A stretch of 64,000 nucleotides of DNA from Burkholderiales bacterium (GCA_016223165.1 JACRPO010000001.1:186001-250000); one strand, 5' to 3'; numbered from the stretch's first letter, positions 23,567-32,385 are shown. Numbers and translations: made by a program. The notes: generated from the sequence alone by a model not told the origin.

Positions 23567-24571
23567 ATGAAGACCCCGGAAAGCGCCTTGCCGCGGCGCG
23601 GCGCCTTGTCCTTCGCGCTCGCCGCCGGCCTCGCGCTGTGCGCCGCGAGCGAGCCGGCGCTGGCGCAGGGCTGGCCCGACAAGCCGCTGCGCATCATGGT
23701 CGGCGCCTCGGCGGGCGGCGGCACCGACATCCTGGCGCGCCTGCTGGCCGAGAAGATGGGCCCGGCGCTCAAGCAGACCGTCGTCGTCGAGAACCGCCCC
23801 GGCGCCAGCAACACCATTGCCGCCGAACTCACTGCGCGTGCCGCGCCCGATGGCCATACGCTGCTGCTGGCCACCAACACCGGCCAGGCGGTGGCGCCGC
23901 ACCTGCTGAAGCTGAAGTTCGATCCGCTCAAGGACCTGCAGCCGCTCGGCCTGGTGGCGGTGGTGCCCAACGTGCTGGTGGTGAGCGCGAGCTCGCCCTA
24001 CAAGAGCGTGAAGGAGCTGCTCGCCGCGATGCAGGCCAGGCCCGGCGACATCAAGTACGCCAGCTCCGGCATCGGCAGCACGCAGCACATCGTCGGCGAG
24101 GCCTTCAACCTCTCTACGCGCACCAAGGCCATCCACGTGCCCTACAAGGGCAGCGCGCAGGCGCACCTGGACATCATCGGCGGGCAGGTCGAGATGATGT
24201 TCGACACCACCAGCTCGGCGATGGGCCAGATCAAGGGCGGCAAGTTCCGGTCGCTGGCCATCACCACGCCGCAGCGCAGTGCCGAGCTGCCCGACGTGCC
24301 GACGCTCGCCGAGCAGGGCGTGAGCGGCGCCGACATCCAGACCTGGTATGCGATGTACGTGACCGCCGGCACGCCCAAGGCGGTGGTGGAGCGGCTCGCC
24401 GCCGAGTTGAGGGCCGCACTCGAGCGGCCCGACGTGGCCGCGCGCATCAAAGGCCTGGGCGGCGAGATCCAGTTCATGACCCCGGAGCAGTTTGCCGAGA
24501 TGAACCGGAGCGAGTTCGAGCGCTACGGCCGCCTCGTGCGCGAGGCCGGCATCAAGGTGGAAGGGCAGTGA
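23567..24571 (+). CDS. Bug-family tripartite tricarboxylate transporter substrate-binding protein
   Basis: 334 residues, periplasmic. It has a signal peptide (ALSFALAAGLALCAASEPALAQ) and then GWPDKPLRIMVGASAGGGTD, the Bug (Bordetella uptake gene) hallmark. Further family marks are VVVENRPGASNTIAAE, LLLATNTGQAVAPHL, ASSGIGSTQHIVGE and GQVEMMFDTT. A GGAG site lies nine bases before the ATG. The partner membrane genes (TctA/TctB type) are not in the window; many Bug receptors are orphans or act as sensors. It overlaps or abuts the PdxA-like gene (stop at 24571), so the two form an operon. The ligand is perhaps a sugar acid or other carboxylate, inferred from that neighbour only. Confidence 0.93.
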   Translation: MKTPESALPRRGALSFALAAGLALCAASEPALAQGWPDKPLRIMVGASAGGGTDILARLLAEKMGPALKQTVVVENRPGASNTIAAELTARAAPDGHTLLLATNTGQAVAPHLLKLKFDPLKDLQPLGLVAVVPNVLVVSASSPYKSVKELLAAMQARPGDIKYASSGIGSTQHIVGEAFNLSTRTKAIHVPYKGSAQAHLDIIGGQVEMMFDTTSSAMGQIKGGKFRSLAITTPQRSAELPDVPTLAEQGVSGADIQTWYAMYVTAGTPKAVVERLAAELRAALERPDVAARIKGLGGEIQFMTPEQFAEMNRSEFERYGRLVREAGIKVEGQ

Positions 24572-24576
24572 CAGCG

Positions 24577-25668
24577 ATGGGCAGCACGAACACCGTTGGC
24601 GCCATGAGCGCCTCGGCCACGACGGGCAGCGCCCAAGCCGCGGCCGGCGCCGGAACGCGGGGCCGACCCCGCATCGCCTTCCTGCTCGGCGACGTGGGCG
24701 GCGTCGGCCCCGAGATGGGCGTGAAGCTGCTCGCCGACGCCACGGCGCGCGCCGCGGTCGAGGTGCTGCTGATCGCCGACCCCGTCGTGCTGGCCGAGGG
24801 CGAACGCGTCGCCGGCGTGAAGCTGCTCGTGCAGCGCGTGGCCAGCGCCGAAGCGCCTGGGCCGGCCGATGGCCGCATCGCCTGGCTGGCCGACGACGTG
24901 CTGCGCGGCGCCGTGCCGCCGCTGGCCGAGAGCAGCACCGAGGCCGGCCGGGCGGCCCTGCACGCCATCACGCAGGCCAGCACGGCGGCGCGCCAGGGGC
25001 ATGTGCAGGGCATCGTCTTCGCGCCGCTGAACAAGCACAGCCTGCGCATGGCGGGCATGACGCACGAGGACGAGCTGCGCTACATGCAGGAGCTGCTCGC
25101 GGTGCGCGGCTTCGTCTGCGAGTTCAACATCACCGGCGAGCTGTGGACCTCGCGCGTCACCTCGCACGTGCCGCTGCGCGAGGTGGCGCCGCTCATCACC
25201 GGCCCGGCGGTGCGCGAGGCGGTGCTGATCATTCACCGCGCGCTGCGCCAGGCGGGCGTGGCGCGGCCGCGCATCGCGGTGACGGGCCTCAACCCGCACG
25301 CCGGCGACGGCGGCAGCATCGGCACGGAGGAGATCGAGGTCATCGAGCCGGCGGTGCGGGCGCTGCAGGCCGAAGGCCTGGATGCGCGCGGGCCGTATTC
25401 GCCCGACACCGTGTTCATCGCCGCACGCCGCGGCGACTTCGACGCCGTCGTTTCGATGTACCACGACCAGGGCCAGATCGCGATGAAGCTGCTGGGCTTC
25501 GAACGCGGCGTGACGCTGCACGGCGGCCTGCCGGTGCCGGTGACCACACCGGCCAGCGGCAGCGCCTTCGACATCGCCGGCAAGGGGCTGGCACGCATCG
25601 ACGGGCTGCGCGCGGCTTTCGAGCTCAACGTGCGCATGGCCGGGCACGCAGGGCTGGCGAGACCGTGA
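24577..25668 (+). CDS. PdxA-like dehydrogenase (4-hydroxythreonine-4-phosphate dehydrogenase family, PdxA2-type)
   Basis: 363 residues from the ATG at 24577; a GTG at 24568 overlapping the receptor stop codon is equally possible. The core starts RPRIAFLLGDVGGVGPEMGV and has KHSLRMAGMTHEDELRYMQE, the His-containing metal/substrate site of the family. The C-terminal half has SMYHDQGQIAMKLLGFERGV and GSAFDIAGKG, standard for the family. Genes of this type beside a sugar-acid transport system usually oxidise a C4 sugar-acid phosphate (D-erythronate or D-threonate 4-phosphate) rather than making vitamin B6. The kinase that normally supplies that substrate (DUF1537 type) is absent here, so the pathway is incomplete or its parts lie elsewhere. 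Confidence 0.85.
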   Translation: MGSTNTVGAMSASATTGSAQAAAGAGTRGRPRIAFLLGDVGGVGPEMGVKLLADATARAAVEVLLIADPVVLAEGERVAGVKLLVQRVASAEAPGPADGRIAWLADDVLRGAVPPLAESSTEAGRAALHAITQASTAARQGHVQGIVFAPLNKHSLRMAGMTHEDELRYMQELLAVRGFVCEFNITGELWTSRVTSHVPLREVAPLITGPAVREAVLIIHRALRQAGVARPRIAVTGLNPHAGDGGSIGTEEIEVIEPAVRALQAEGLDARGPYSPDTVFIAARRGDFDAVVSMYHDQGQIAMKLLGFERGVTLHGGLPVPVTTPASGSAFDIAGKGLARIDGLRAAFELNVRMAGHAGLARP

Positions 25669-25677
25669 ACTGAGCTC

Positions 25678-25704
25678 CGCGGCGCACACCACTGTGGCGC
25701 CGCG
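25678..25704 (+). terminator. hairpin after the PdxA-like gene
   Basis: CGCGGCGC (25678-25685) pairs perfectly with GCGCCGCG (25697-25704), with a partly paired inner CAC/GTG. It starts ten bases after the stop codon. It lacks a T-run, so termination strength is uncertain. Confidence 0.5.
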
Positions 25705-25757
25705 CGCGATCGGGGCAGGCGTGGGCAGCCATGCCGCTCCCACGCCGCTTTACGTTG

Positions 25758-25772
25758 AGCAATCAAGTTGCT
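25758..25772. promoter_or_regulatory. inverted repeat upstream of the DUF4397 lipoprotein gene
   Basis: AGCAA-TCAAG-TTGCT in a locally AT-rich patch 58 bases before the ATG at 25830. It probably marks the promoter region. The binding protein is unknown. Confidence 0.3.
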
Positions 25773-25829
25773 ACACGGCGGTGAAAGAGCGTCGGTAGAA
25801 CCCGGGCCTCCGCCCCGACCCCCGCCACC

Positions 25830-27155
25830 ATGATCGTCTCGACACGAACGGCGCTCGTGCGCCTTGCTTCGTCCGTTCCCGCCTTCGCCCTCGCCCTCGT
25901 GCTCGCTGTCGCCCTCCTGTTGCCCGCCTGTGGCGGCAGCAGCGACGCCGCGAGCGGCCAGACCACCGTGCGCGTGCTCAACCTCGCCACCGATGTCGGC
26001 AGCCTGAACCTGCTCGTCGACGACACCGAGGCCTTCCAGGCGGTGGACACCGACACGGTGTCCGCAAGCACCACCTTCGACGCCGGCACCTACACGCTGA
26101 AGGTGCGCATGGCGGGCAGCAGCAGCAACCTGCTCTCGCAGTCGCATTCGCTCAGCAAGGACCAGCACTACCTCGCGGTCGTGTGGGGGCGGCTGAGCGC
26201 ACCGCGCCTCTCGACGCTCAGCGAGGATGGCGACGACTCCGGCATCTCGAGCGGCAACACGCGCCTGCGCGTGATGAACGCGACCATCGACAGCGGCGCG
26301 GTGGATGTGTACCTGACCACAAGCGATGCCGACCTGGGCGACAGTACGGCCACGGTGGCTTCGGTGGCCTCGGGCGGCATCTCCGCGTTCAAGGAGTTCT
26401 CGGCGGGCACCTACCGGCTGCGTGTCACCGGCGCCGGCGACCCGGCGGACGTGCGCCTGGACGTGGCCTCGCTCTCGCTGAGCGCGCTGCAGCACGCCAC
26501 GCTCATCGTCACGGCCGGCACCAGCGGCGTGCTCGTGCATGGCGCCGTCGTGCCGCAACTCGGCACGCTGGCGTTGTCGAAGAACCAGCAGTCGCGCGTG
26601 CGCGTGGTGGCGGGCGTCGAGGCGGCCGGCAGCGTCGGCGTGAGCCTGGGCGCGCGCACGCTCGCGGGCAGCATCCGCTCGCCTTCGGTCGGGCCCTACG
26701 CCGTCATCGACGCGGGCACCGCGACGCTGGCCGTGCGCGTCAACGGCGTCGCACTGGCCACGCAGGCGCAGGAGTTCCAGGCGGGCAGCGACTACACGCT
26801 GCTCGTCTACGGCGCCGCCGGCGCGCCTCAGGTGCAGCGCATCACCGACGACAACCGGCTGCCGACGACGAGCTCGCGCATGCGCATCCGCATGATCAAC
26901 GGCACCTCGCTCGCCGACCCGCTGGCGCTGTCCGTGGACTACGCGGCGGTGGCGAGCGACGTGCCGGCGGGCTACGGCTCGTCATACGTCACGTTGGCCT
27001 CCAACGCTTCGGCACGCGTCGACGTGACGGCGCCTTCGGCCGCCAGCCCGCTCTTCAGCGACACCGACGCCAACCTGCAGGCGCTGAGCGTGTACACGGT
27101 GTTCATGCTGGGCGGCAACTCGGTGCCGACCGGGGTGATGCGCAAGGAGCGCTGA
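25830..27155 (+). CDS. DUF4397-type outer-surface lipoprotein
   Basis: 441 residues. The signal peptide ends in a lipobox (ALLLPACGGSSD), so Cys34 should be lipidated. The mature protein is made of three to four beta-sandwich repeats of the DUF4397 type: TVRVLNLATDVGSLNLLVDD, LRVMNATIDSGAVDVYL, SRVRVVAGVEAAGSVGVSLG and MRIRMINGTSLADPLALSVD begin successive units, each with a YTLLV or YRLRV strand. Ser/Thr/Asp are abundant and Lys and Cys rare, as expected of a cell-surface protein. The function is unknown; such proteins are often adhesin-like or anchor-like. It stands alone between the PdxA operon and a two-component pair. Confidence 0.78.
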   Translation: MIVSTRTALVRLASSVPAFALALVLAVALLLPACGGSSDAASGQTTVRVLNLATDVGSLNLLVDDTEAFQAVDTDTVSASTTFDAGTYTLKVRMAGSSSNLLSQSHSLSKDQHYLAVVWGRLSAPRLSTLSEDGDDSGISSGNTRLRVMNATIDSGAVDVYLTTSDADLGDSTATVASVASGGISAFKEFSAGTYRLRVTGAGDPADVRLDVASLSLSALQHATLIVTAGTSGVLVHGAVVPQLGTLALSKNQQSRVRVVAGVEAAGSVGVSLGARTLAGSIRSPSVGPYAVIDAGTATLAVRVNGVALATQAQEFQAGSDYTLLVYGAAGAPQVQRITDDNRLPTTSSRMRIRMINGTSLADPLALSVDYAAVASDVPAGYGSSYVTLASNASARVDVTAPSAASPLFSDTDANLQALSVYTVFMLGGNSVPTGVMRKER

Positions 27156-27228
27156 CCTCGTCGCCGCTGGCCGCCGCCGCCCACGCCCCTGGTGGAGCGA
27201 CCGACCGAGCAACCCACTGAGCGACCCC

Positions 27229-27247
27229 ACCGACCCGGGCGGTCGGT
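27229..27247 (+). terminator. hairpin after the DUF4397 gene
   Basis: ACCGACC, loop CGGGC, GGTCGGT. The seven-bp stem lies 74 bases after the stop codon and 31 before the response regulator start. There is no T-run, so it could equally be a leader element of the downstream gene. Confidence 0.35.
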
Positions 27248-27277
27248 CAGGCGCCGGCGGGCCGCAGAATCGGGTGG

Positions 27278-27892
27278 ATGAAGCTGCTCATCATCGACGA
27301 CCACCCGGTGGTGCGCGAAGGCCTGGCGGCGGTGCTGCGCCAGCTCGACGGGGGCGCCGAGGTGCTGGAGGCGGCCGATGGCGAGCAAGGGCTGCATCAG
27401 CTCGCACAACACGCCGACGTGGACGGCGTGCTCGTCGATCTGCGCATGGCCGGCCTCGCCGGCCTGCCCACGCTGGCGCGGCTGCGTGCCTTGCGGCCGC
27501 AGCTGCCGGTGATGGTGATCTCCGCCTCGGAAGACCCGGCCGACGTGCGCCGGGCGATGGCGGCGGGGGCACGCGGCTACATCCCCAAGTCCGCCGGGCG
27601 CAGCACGCTGCTCGCCGCGGTGCACTTGGTGCTGGCGGGCGAACAGTACGTGCCGCCGCTGCTGCTGCAGGAAGCGGCCGCCGCGCCGGCCACGCTCGGC
27701 GGCCTCACGCCGCGGCAGCTCGAGGTGCTGGGTCTGCTGTGCCAGGGCCACGCCAACCGCGAGATCGGCCTGGCGCTGCAGATGCACGAGAAGACAGTGA
27801 AGGCGCACGTGGGCGCCGTCTTCAAGGTGCTCGGAGTGGTCAACCGCACGCAGGCCGTGGAGGCGGCGCGCGCCGCCGGGTTCAACGGCTGA
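27278..27892 (+). CDS. NarL/LuxR-type response regulator
   Basis: 204 residues. The receiver domain (1-120) has the acidic pair in LLIIDDHPVVREG, the phospho-acceptor Asp in GVLVDLRMAG (about residue 53), Ser in VMVISASED and Lys in GYIPKSAG. The C-terminal GerE/LuxR helix-turn-helix spans about 140-200 (LTPRQLEVLGLLCQGHANRE, then IGLALQMHEKTVKAHVGAVF). It acts in the cytoplasm as a DNA-binding output. The hybrid kinase gene begins four bases after its stop codon, so the pair is co-transcribed and is probably one signalling system. No target promoter can be named. Confidence 0.93.
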   Translation: MKLLIIDDHPVVREGLAAVLRQLDGGAEVLEAADGEQGLHQLAQHADVDGVLVDLRMAGLAGLPTLARLRALRPQLPVMVISASEDPADVRRAMAAGARGYIPKSAGRSTLLAAVHLVLAGEQYVPPLLLQEAAAAPATLGGLTPRQLEVLGLLCQGHANREIGLALQMHEKTVKAHVGAVFKVLGVVNRTQAVEAARAAGFNG

Positions 27893-27896
27893 GCGC

Positions 27897-29696
27897 ATGG
27901 GCCCCATGACCTCGCAGGCTGCCGCCGCTCCGCGCGCGGCGCTCATCCTCGCCGAGCAGGCCAACTCGATCCAGGGCAACATCTTCCTGCTGATCGTCGG
28001 CAACGCCATCACGGCCGTCGTGGCGGCGTGGATCATGGTCGACCCGGCGCCGCTCGGGCCGGTGCTGGCGTGGCTCGCCGTGCAACTCGGCCTGGCCGCG
28101 CTGAGCCTGGCGCAGGCCCTGCGCATCCGCCACCGTCCGGCCACGCCGCGCAATGCGGCGCGGCGCCTGCGCGGCAACACCATCGGCATCGCCATCTCGG
28201 GCGCGGTGTGGGCGTTCGGCGTGCTCGTGTTCTGGCCCAGCGGCCGGCTCGACATGCAGCTGCTGCTGTCGATCGTGATCATGGGCTCGCTCACCGCCGT
28301 GCTGCACTCGGTGAGCGGCTGGCTGCCGGCTTTCTATGCCTTCTTCTTCCCGTGTACCGCCAGCGTGGTGCTGGCGTCGCTGTGGGAGGGCAGCGCGGCC
28401 AACATCGCCTTTGCCATCACGACCACCATCTACGGCGTGACCTGCACGCGCTTTGCCGCGCGGCTGAACGGCACGCTGCTCGAGTCGCTGCGCGCGCGCC
28501 ACGAGATCGCCGAGCTGGCGGCCGACCTGCGCGTGCAGAAGGAGCGGGCCGAAGAGGCGAGCCAGGCCAAGAGCCGCTTCCTCGCTGCCGCCAGCCACGA
28601 CCTGCGCCAGCCGGTGCACGCGCTGGCGCTCTTCGTCGGCGCGCTGCGGCAGGAGCCGCCGGGGCCGCAGGCGCAGCGCCTGCTCGACCGCGTCGAGTCC
28701 ACCGTCGGCACGATGGGCACGATGTTCAACGCGCTGCTGGACATCTCCAAGCTCGATGCCGGCATGGTCGGTGCCGAGCGGCGGCCGTGCAACCTGCGGC
28801 CGCTGCTCGAGCGCGTCTGCGCCGAAGAGGGCGCGGTGGCCGCGCAGAAGGGGCTCGCGCTGCGCGCCAACCTGCGCGACGCCTGGGTGGCCACCGACCC
28901 GGTGCTCTTCGAGCGCATCGTGCGCAACCTCGTCGTCAACGCCGTGCGCTACACCGACCGTGGTGGCGTGCTCGTGGCGCTGTGCCGGCGTGGGGCCGAG
29001 GTGGTGCTGCGCGTGGTGGACACCGGCATCGGCATCGCAAGCGCGCGCCAGGAGGAGGTGTTCCACGAGTTCGTGCAACTGCACAACCCCGAGCGCGACC
29101 GCCACCAGGGCCTCGGTCTCGGCCTGGCCATCGTGCGGCGCCTGGCCGATTTGCTCGGCATCCGCCTGTGCCTGCGTTCGCACCCGGGCCGCGGCAGCAG
29201 CTTCACGCTGCGCCTCGGGGCGATGGATGCGGTGGATACGGCTGCTGCGCGAGACCCTGCCGCCGCCCTGGCACCCGTGGCCGCGGCGCGGGCCACGCCG
29301 GCCGATGCCGGCCTCGTGCTGGTGATCGACGACGATGCCGACATCCGCACCGGCATGCGCGCGCTGCTGTGTGGTTGGGGCCACGCGGTGGTGGATGCGG
29401 GAGGCCTTGTCGACCTGCTGCCGCAACTGCATGGCCTGAAGGTCGCGCCGCAACTCATCATCAGCGACTACCGCCTGCGCGGCGAGGAGACCGGCCACCG
29501 GGTGGTCGAGCGGCTGCGCCACGAGTACAACGACGACACGCCGGCCATCATCATCACCGGCGACACGGCGCCCGAGCGCCTGCGCGAAGCGGCCGCCGGC
29601 GGGCATGTGCTGCTGCACAAGCCGGTGGGGCCGGAGCAGCTGCGCGAAGGCATGGCGCGTGCGCTGGCGGCACGCGCGGCGCAAGCCGCGGCGTGA
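27897..29696 (+). CDS. hybrid sensor histidine kinase with C-terminal receiver
   Basis: 599 residues. Residues 25-190 hold about six membrane helices with short loops (for example LLIVGNAITAVVAAWIM and LLLSIVIMGSLTAVL), so there is almost no periplasmic sensor domain; it may sense within the membrane. The dimerisation motif is AASHDLRQPVHALALF with the phospho-His at 234. The ATPase has the N-box in ERIVRNLVVNAVRYTD, GIGIA and GLGLGLAIV. A receiver follows at about 475-590 (VLVIDDDADIR; acceptor Asp in ISDYRLRG; Lys in LLHKPVG). Signals could pass His-Asp within this protein and then to the neighbouring regulator. It resembles quorum-sensing and oxygen-sensing kinases of this layout. The ATG at 27906 is an alternative start. 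Confidence 0.9.
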   Translation: MGPMTSQAAAAPRAALILAEQANSIQGNIFLLIVGNAITAVVAAWIMVDPAPLGPVLAWLAVQLGLAALSLAQALRIRHRPATPRNAARRLRGNTIGIAISGAVWAFGVLVFWPSGRLDMQLLLSIVIMGSLTAVLHSVSGWLPAFYAFFFPCTASVVLASLWEGSAANIAFAITTTIYGVTCTRFAARLNGTLLESLRARHEIAELAADLRVQKERAEEASQAKSRFLAAASHDLRQPVHALALFVGALRQEPPGPQAQRLLDRVESTVGTMGTMFNALLDISKLDAGMVGAERRPCNLRPLLERVCAEEGAVAAQKGLALRANLRDAWVATDPVLFERIVRNLVVNAVRYTDRGGVLVALCRRGAEVVLRVVDTGIGIASARQEEVFHEFVQLHNPERDRHQGLGLGLAIVRRLADLLGIRLCLRSHPGRGSSFTLRLGAMDAVDTAAARDPAAALAPVAAARATPADAGLVLVIDDDADIRTGMRALLCGWGHAVVDAGGLVDLLPQLHGLKVAPQLIISDYRLRGEETGHRVVERLRHEYNDDTPAIIITGDTAPERLREAAAGGHVLLHKPVGPEQLREGMARALAARAAQAAA

Positions 29697-29829
29697 GACA
29701 GGCCGCGCAGCGGCTCGAACGACCCCGGAGCAATGGGGTCCCGAGACCCGGTCTCGGGCGCGCCGCCCAATAGGCAGGCGGGCGCGGCGCCGCTATGGTC
29801 GGCGCGTCCTGACTGCCTGCGCCACAGCG

Positions 29830-30999
29830 ATGTTCCATCGAACGATGTCCGGCCGAACGATGTCCGGCCAAGCGAGGTCGAGCCCCGGCTTGACCTGTGG
29901 CCGAGGTCCGACGCCTCGGGGCCACAGATGGCGCAGATGGCGCCCGCTCGCCTGGCTCGTGCCGCTCTCGTGCATCACCGCGGCGTCGCCGCTCCATGCG
30001 CAGGACCACGGCTTCGGCCCGCCTGGCACGCCCTTCGTGCTGCGCGCTCTCGGCCGCTGCCTGGAGGTCAACGAGCCGCAGTTGCCGGTCGACGGCGCGC
30101 GTGTGCAACTGCAGCGCTGCGATGGCCGGCCGAACCAGGCCTGGCGGCGCGAGCGGGGTCACCTCGTGAGCGTGGCCAACGGCCGCTGCCTCGACGTGCA
30201 TGGCCCCGACGCCGGCTTCGACGGCGCGCGCGTGCAGACCGTGAGTTGCAGCGCCGCGCCCCACCAGAATTGGCGTCTGGAGGGGGAGCGGCTCGTCGCG
30301 CGCGTCGACGACCGCTGCCTCGAGGCCTACGCGCTGGATGGACGGCGGCCGCTGGCGCAGACGCGAACCTGGGAGTGCCATGGCGGGCCGGGGCAGCTGT
30401 GGCGGGTCGTGCCCCTCGCGTCTCCTGCATCTCCTGCATCTCCGGCAACCCCAGCACCTCCGGCGCCACCGCCACCCGCCGCACCCGCCACCCGCGATGT
30501 GGAGGCCGGCCCGCTGTTCAACAACGCCGAAGCGGCTCGCAAATGCCCCGCCGTCTGCGCGCCGGGAAAGTGGAACGGCCAGTGGGTCACCACGGTGGTC
30601 GGCCGCATGTCGGTGTGCGGCTGCGTCTTCGAGGGCCCGGGGCCAGGCTCGGCTCCGCCCGCGCCATCGGCCCCGCCCGCACCACCCGCCTTGCCCACCA
30701 GCCAGCCGATGGCACCGGAGCGCTTCGACGACCTCGTGCGCATCCTGGGCGACGAGGCGTTTCCTTCCAGCGCGCTGCGCACGCTGGAGACCGTGGCCCG
30801 CGAACACCGCTTCACGGTGGAGCAGGTGCGCCGCCTCTTCGAGGTGTTCCCGTTCTCGAGTGACCGCCTGCGCGCGCTCGAGATCACGCTGCCCCGCACC
30901 GGCGACCGTGCCAACGCCTTCCAGCTGCTGGGGGCCTTCGACTTCGAGAGCGACAAGGCCGCAGCGCGAAAGCTCATCGAAGGCCTGGCCGGCCGCTGA
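29830..30999 (+). CDS. secreted three-module protein: ricin-type lectin, MVL-like lectin, DUF4476
   Basis: 389 residues. After a basic leader comes a hydrophobic signal (LAWLVPLSCITAASPLHAQ). Residues 65-190 form a ricin B beta-trefoil with three QxW marks (NQAW, HQNW, GQLW) and three GRCLxV/DRCLEA segments. After a Ser/Pro/Ala linker, residues about 225-270 (GPLFNNAEAARKCPAVCAPG, then KWNGQWVTTVVGRMSVCGC) match the mannan-binding MVL lectin repeat as I remember it. The C-terminal 95 residues look like a DUF4476 helical domain (FDDLVRILGDEAFPSSALRT). The ATG at 29830 gives a long n-region; an internal start is possible. It probably binds glycans outside the cell. A Cys-rich exported protein gene follows after 50 bases. 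Confidence 0.75.
   Translation: MFHRTMSGRTMSGQARSSPGLTCGRGPTPRGHRWRRWRPLAWLVPLSCITAASPLHAQDHGFGPPGTPFVLRALGRCLEVNEPQLPVDGARVQLQRCDGRPNQAWRRERGHLVSVANGRCLDVHGPDAGFDGARVQTVSCSAAPHQNWRLEGERLVARVDDRCLEAYALDGRRPLAQTRTWECHGGPGQLWRVVPLASPASPASPATPAPPAPPPPAAPATRDVEAGPLFNNAEAARKCPAVCAPGKWNGQWVTTVVGRMSVCGCVFEGPGPGSAPPAPSAPPAPPALPTSQPMAPERFDDLVRILGDEAFPSSALRTLETVAREHRFTVEQVRRLFEVFPFSSDRLRALEITLPRTGDRANAFQLLGAFDFESDKAAARKLIEGLAGR
29839..29868 (+). repeat. 15-bp tandem duplication at the start of the lectin gene
   Basis: CGAACGATGTCCGGC occurs twice head to tail (29839-29853 and 29854-29868). It is in frame and places two further ATG codons, each followed by TCC GGC, just inside the annotated start, so it may affect which start is used. 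Confidence 0.75.
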
Positions 31000-31049
31000 G
31001 GCCTGTGCCTCGCCGAGACCGTTGATCGATCGACTCCGAAGGATCACCC

Positions 31050-32360
31050 ATGACCGACTCGCTTCGTCGCTGGTTCATGCCTCTCGCGACGGCCATCGCG
31101 TTGATGGCCGGCACGCTGGCCGGCACCGCCGCGCTGGCGGCCTCCGACTGCGGCGGCAAGGGCGAACGCGCCTGCTGCGCCCTCGAGCGGCCCGGCAAGC
31201 CCTGCAACAGCGGCCTGAAGGAGTCCGGGACCTGCAAGAAGAACTGTGCCTGCGGCACGGGCCCGGGCAGTTCGATCGGCATCTGCGTCAGCAAGGACAA
31301 CGATGACGGGCCGATGATCCCGCCGCTGCCCGCGCCGCCGAAGGCCAGCGCTTGCGGCGCCGCCGGGCAGCGGGCCTGCTGCGCGCTCGAACGCCTGCCC
31401 TCGTGCAACGCCGGGCTCGTGGAGAAGGCAGGCTGCAGCGGCAACTGCGCCTGCGGCGTCAATGCGACCACCGGCCTCGATGTGCCCGGCGACGCCTCGG
31501 GCACCTGCGCCAGGCCGGCCTCGTGCGGCGCCAAGGGGGAGCGGCCCTGCACGCTGGACGTGCAGATCGCCCTCGGTCGCAAGAGCTGCAACGCCGGCCT
31601 GGCCGAGGACTTCGCGGCCCGTCGTTGCGTCGACGACAGTGCCGCCTTCCGCGAGGCGCAGTGCCATGCCGTCGTGGGCGCGATGCAGGCCGGCACGTTG
31701 CCCGACGCCTTCAAGCCGTTCATCGACGAAGCCGCGAAGCACACCCCGAAGTTGCCTCGCCCCGAAGCGCTGGCCAAGGCGACGGCCTACGTCAAGCCGC
31801 TCGCGCCCATCGTGCCCGAGCTGCAGCGCATCTACACCGAGGTCGCGAAGAGCAAGGACCTCTTCAGGCCCGAGACGCTGTGCTCGCCGAGCCGGCTGCA
31901 GGCTCGCCTGAAGGAGCTGTCGGCCAGGCTGGAGCCGGTGGTCAGGAGCTTCCTGCCCACCTACAGCGGCCACTTCCACATGGCCTACACGCTCAACGCC
32001 TCGGTCGCCGCCGGGCCGGGCATCCAGGCCGGCTACGCGCTGGCCACCGACTATGCGGGCGGCACCGGCGTCTACGTCTACCTGGGGCCGGCGCTCGTAG
32101 CCAACGCCTCGCTGGGCGACTCCGTCGGCGTGCAGTTCTATCCCCAGGTGACGCTGGCGAGCTTCGAAGGCTGGGGCCTGGGGTTCGGCGTCTCGGCCGG
32201 GCCGCCGACGAAGGTCTTCAGCGGCGGGGTCGACGTCGCCTTCACCGACCGCGGCACGCCGGTGGGCATCGGCGTCAGCGCCGCCGTCGGGCTCGGTGCG
32301 CTGCCGGTGGATGTGGGCGTGTCGGCAACGCATGCATGGAAGCTGTGGAGCACGAAGTGA
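31050..32360 (+). CDS. exported Cys-rich protein with Gly-rich beta C-terminal domain
   Basis: 436 residues with a signal peptide (ATAIALMAGTLAGTAALAA). Residues 32-190 hold three related Cys-rich units: CGGKGERACCALERPGKPC, CGAAGQRACCALERLPSC and CGAKGERPC...SCNAGL; the first two end KKNCACG or SGNCACG, suggesting disulfide knots. A helical middle part (about 200-300) is followed by a Gly/Val/Ala-rich region of alternating beta strands (LNASVAAGPGIQAGYALATD ... WGLGFGVSAGPP), ending HAWKLW. The C-terminus could be a beta barrel or prism, but I recognise no family. It follows the three-module lectin gene by 50 bases on the same strand, so the two may be exported together. Function unknown. 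Confidence 0.7.
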   Translation: MTDSLRRWFMPLATAIALMAGTLAGTAALAASDCGGKGERACCALERPGKPCNSGLKESGTCKKNCACGTGPGSSIGICVSKDNDDGPMIPPLPAPPKASACGAAGQRACCALERLPSCNAGLVEKAGCSGNCACGVNATTGLDVPGDASGTCARPASCGAKGERPCTLDVQIALGRKSCNAGLAEDFAARRCVDDSAAFREAQCHAVVGAMQAGTLPDAFKPFIDEAAKHTPKLPRPEALAKATAYVKPLAPIVPELQRIYTEVAKSKDLFRPETLCSPSRLQARLKELSARLEPVVRSFLPTYSGHFHMAYTLNASVAAGPGIQAGYALATDYAGGTGVYVYLGPALVANASLGDSVGVQFYPQVTLASFEGWGLGFGVSAGPPTKVFSGGVDVAFTDRGTPVGIGVSAAVGLGALPVDVGVSATHAWKLWSTK

Positions 32361-32385
32361 GCACGGGCAGTGCGCGCGTGCGGCC

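Noticed and set aside
24577..25668. Vitamin B6 biosynthesis role (true pdxA)
   Set aside because: The gene sits in a LysR-Bug receptor operon and has the divergent MTHEDELRY site; true pdxA usually lies beside ksgA or surA.
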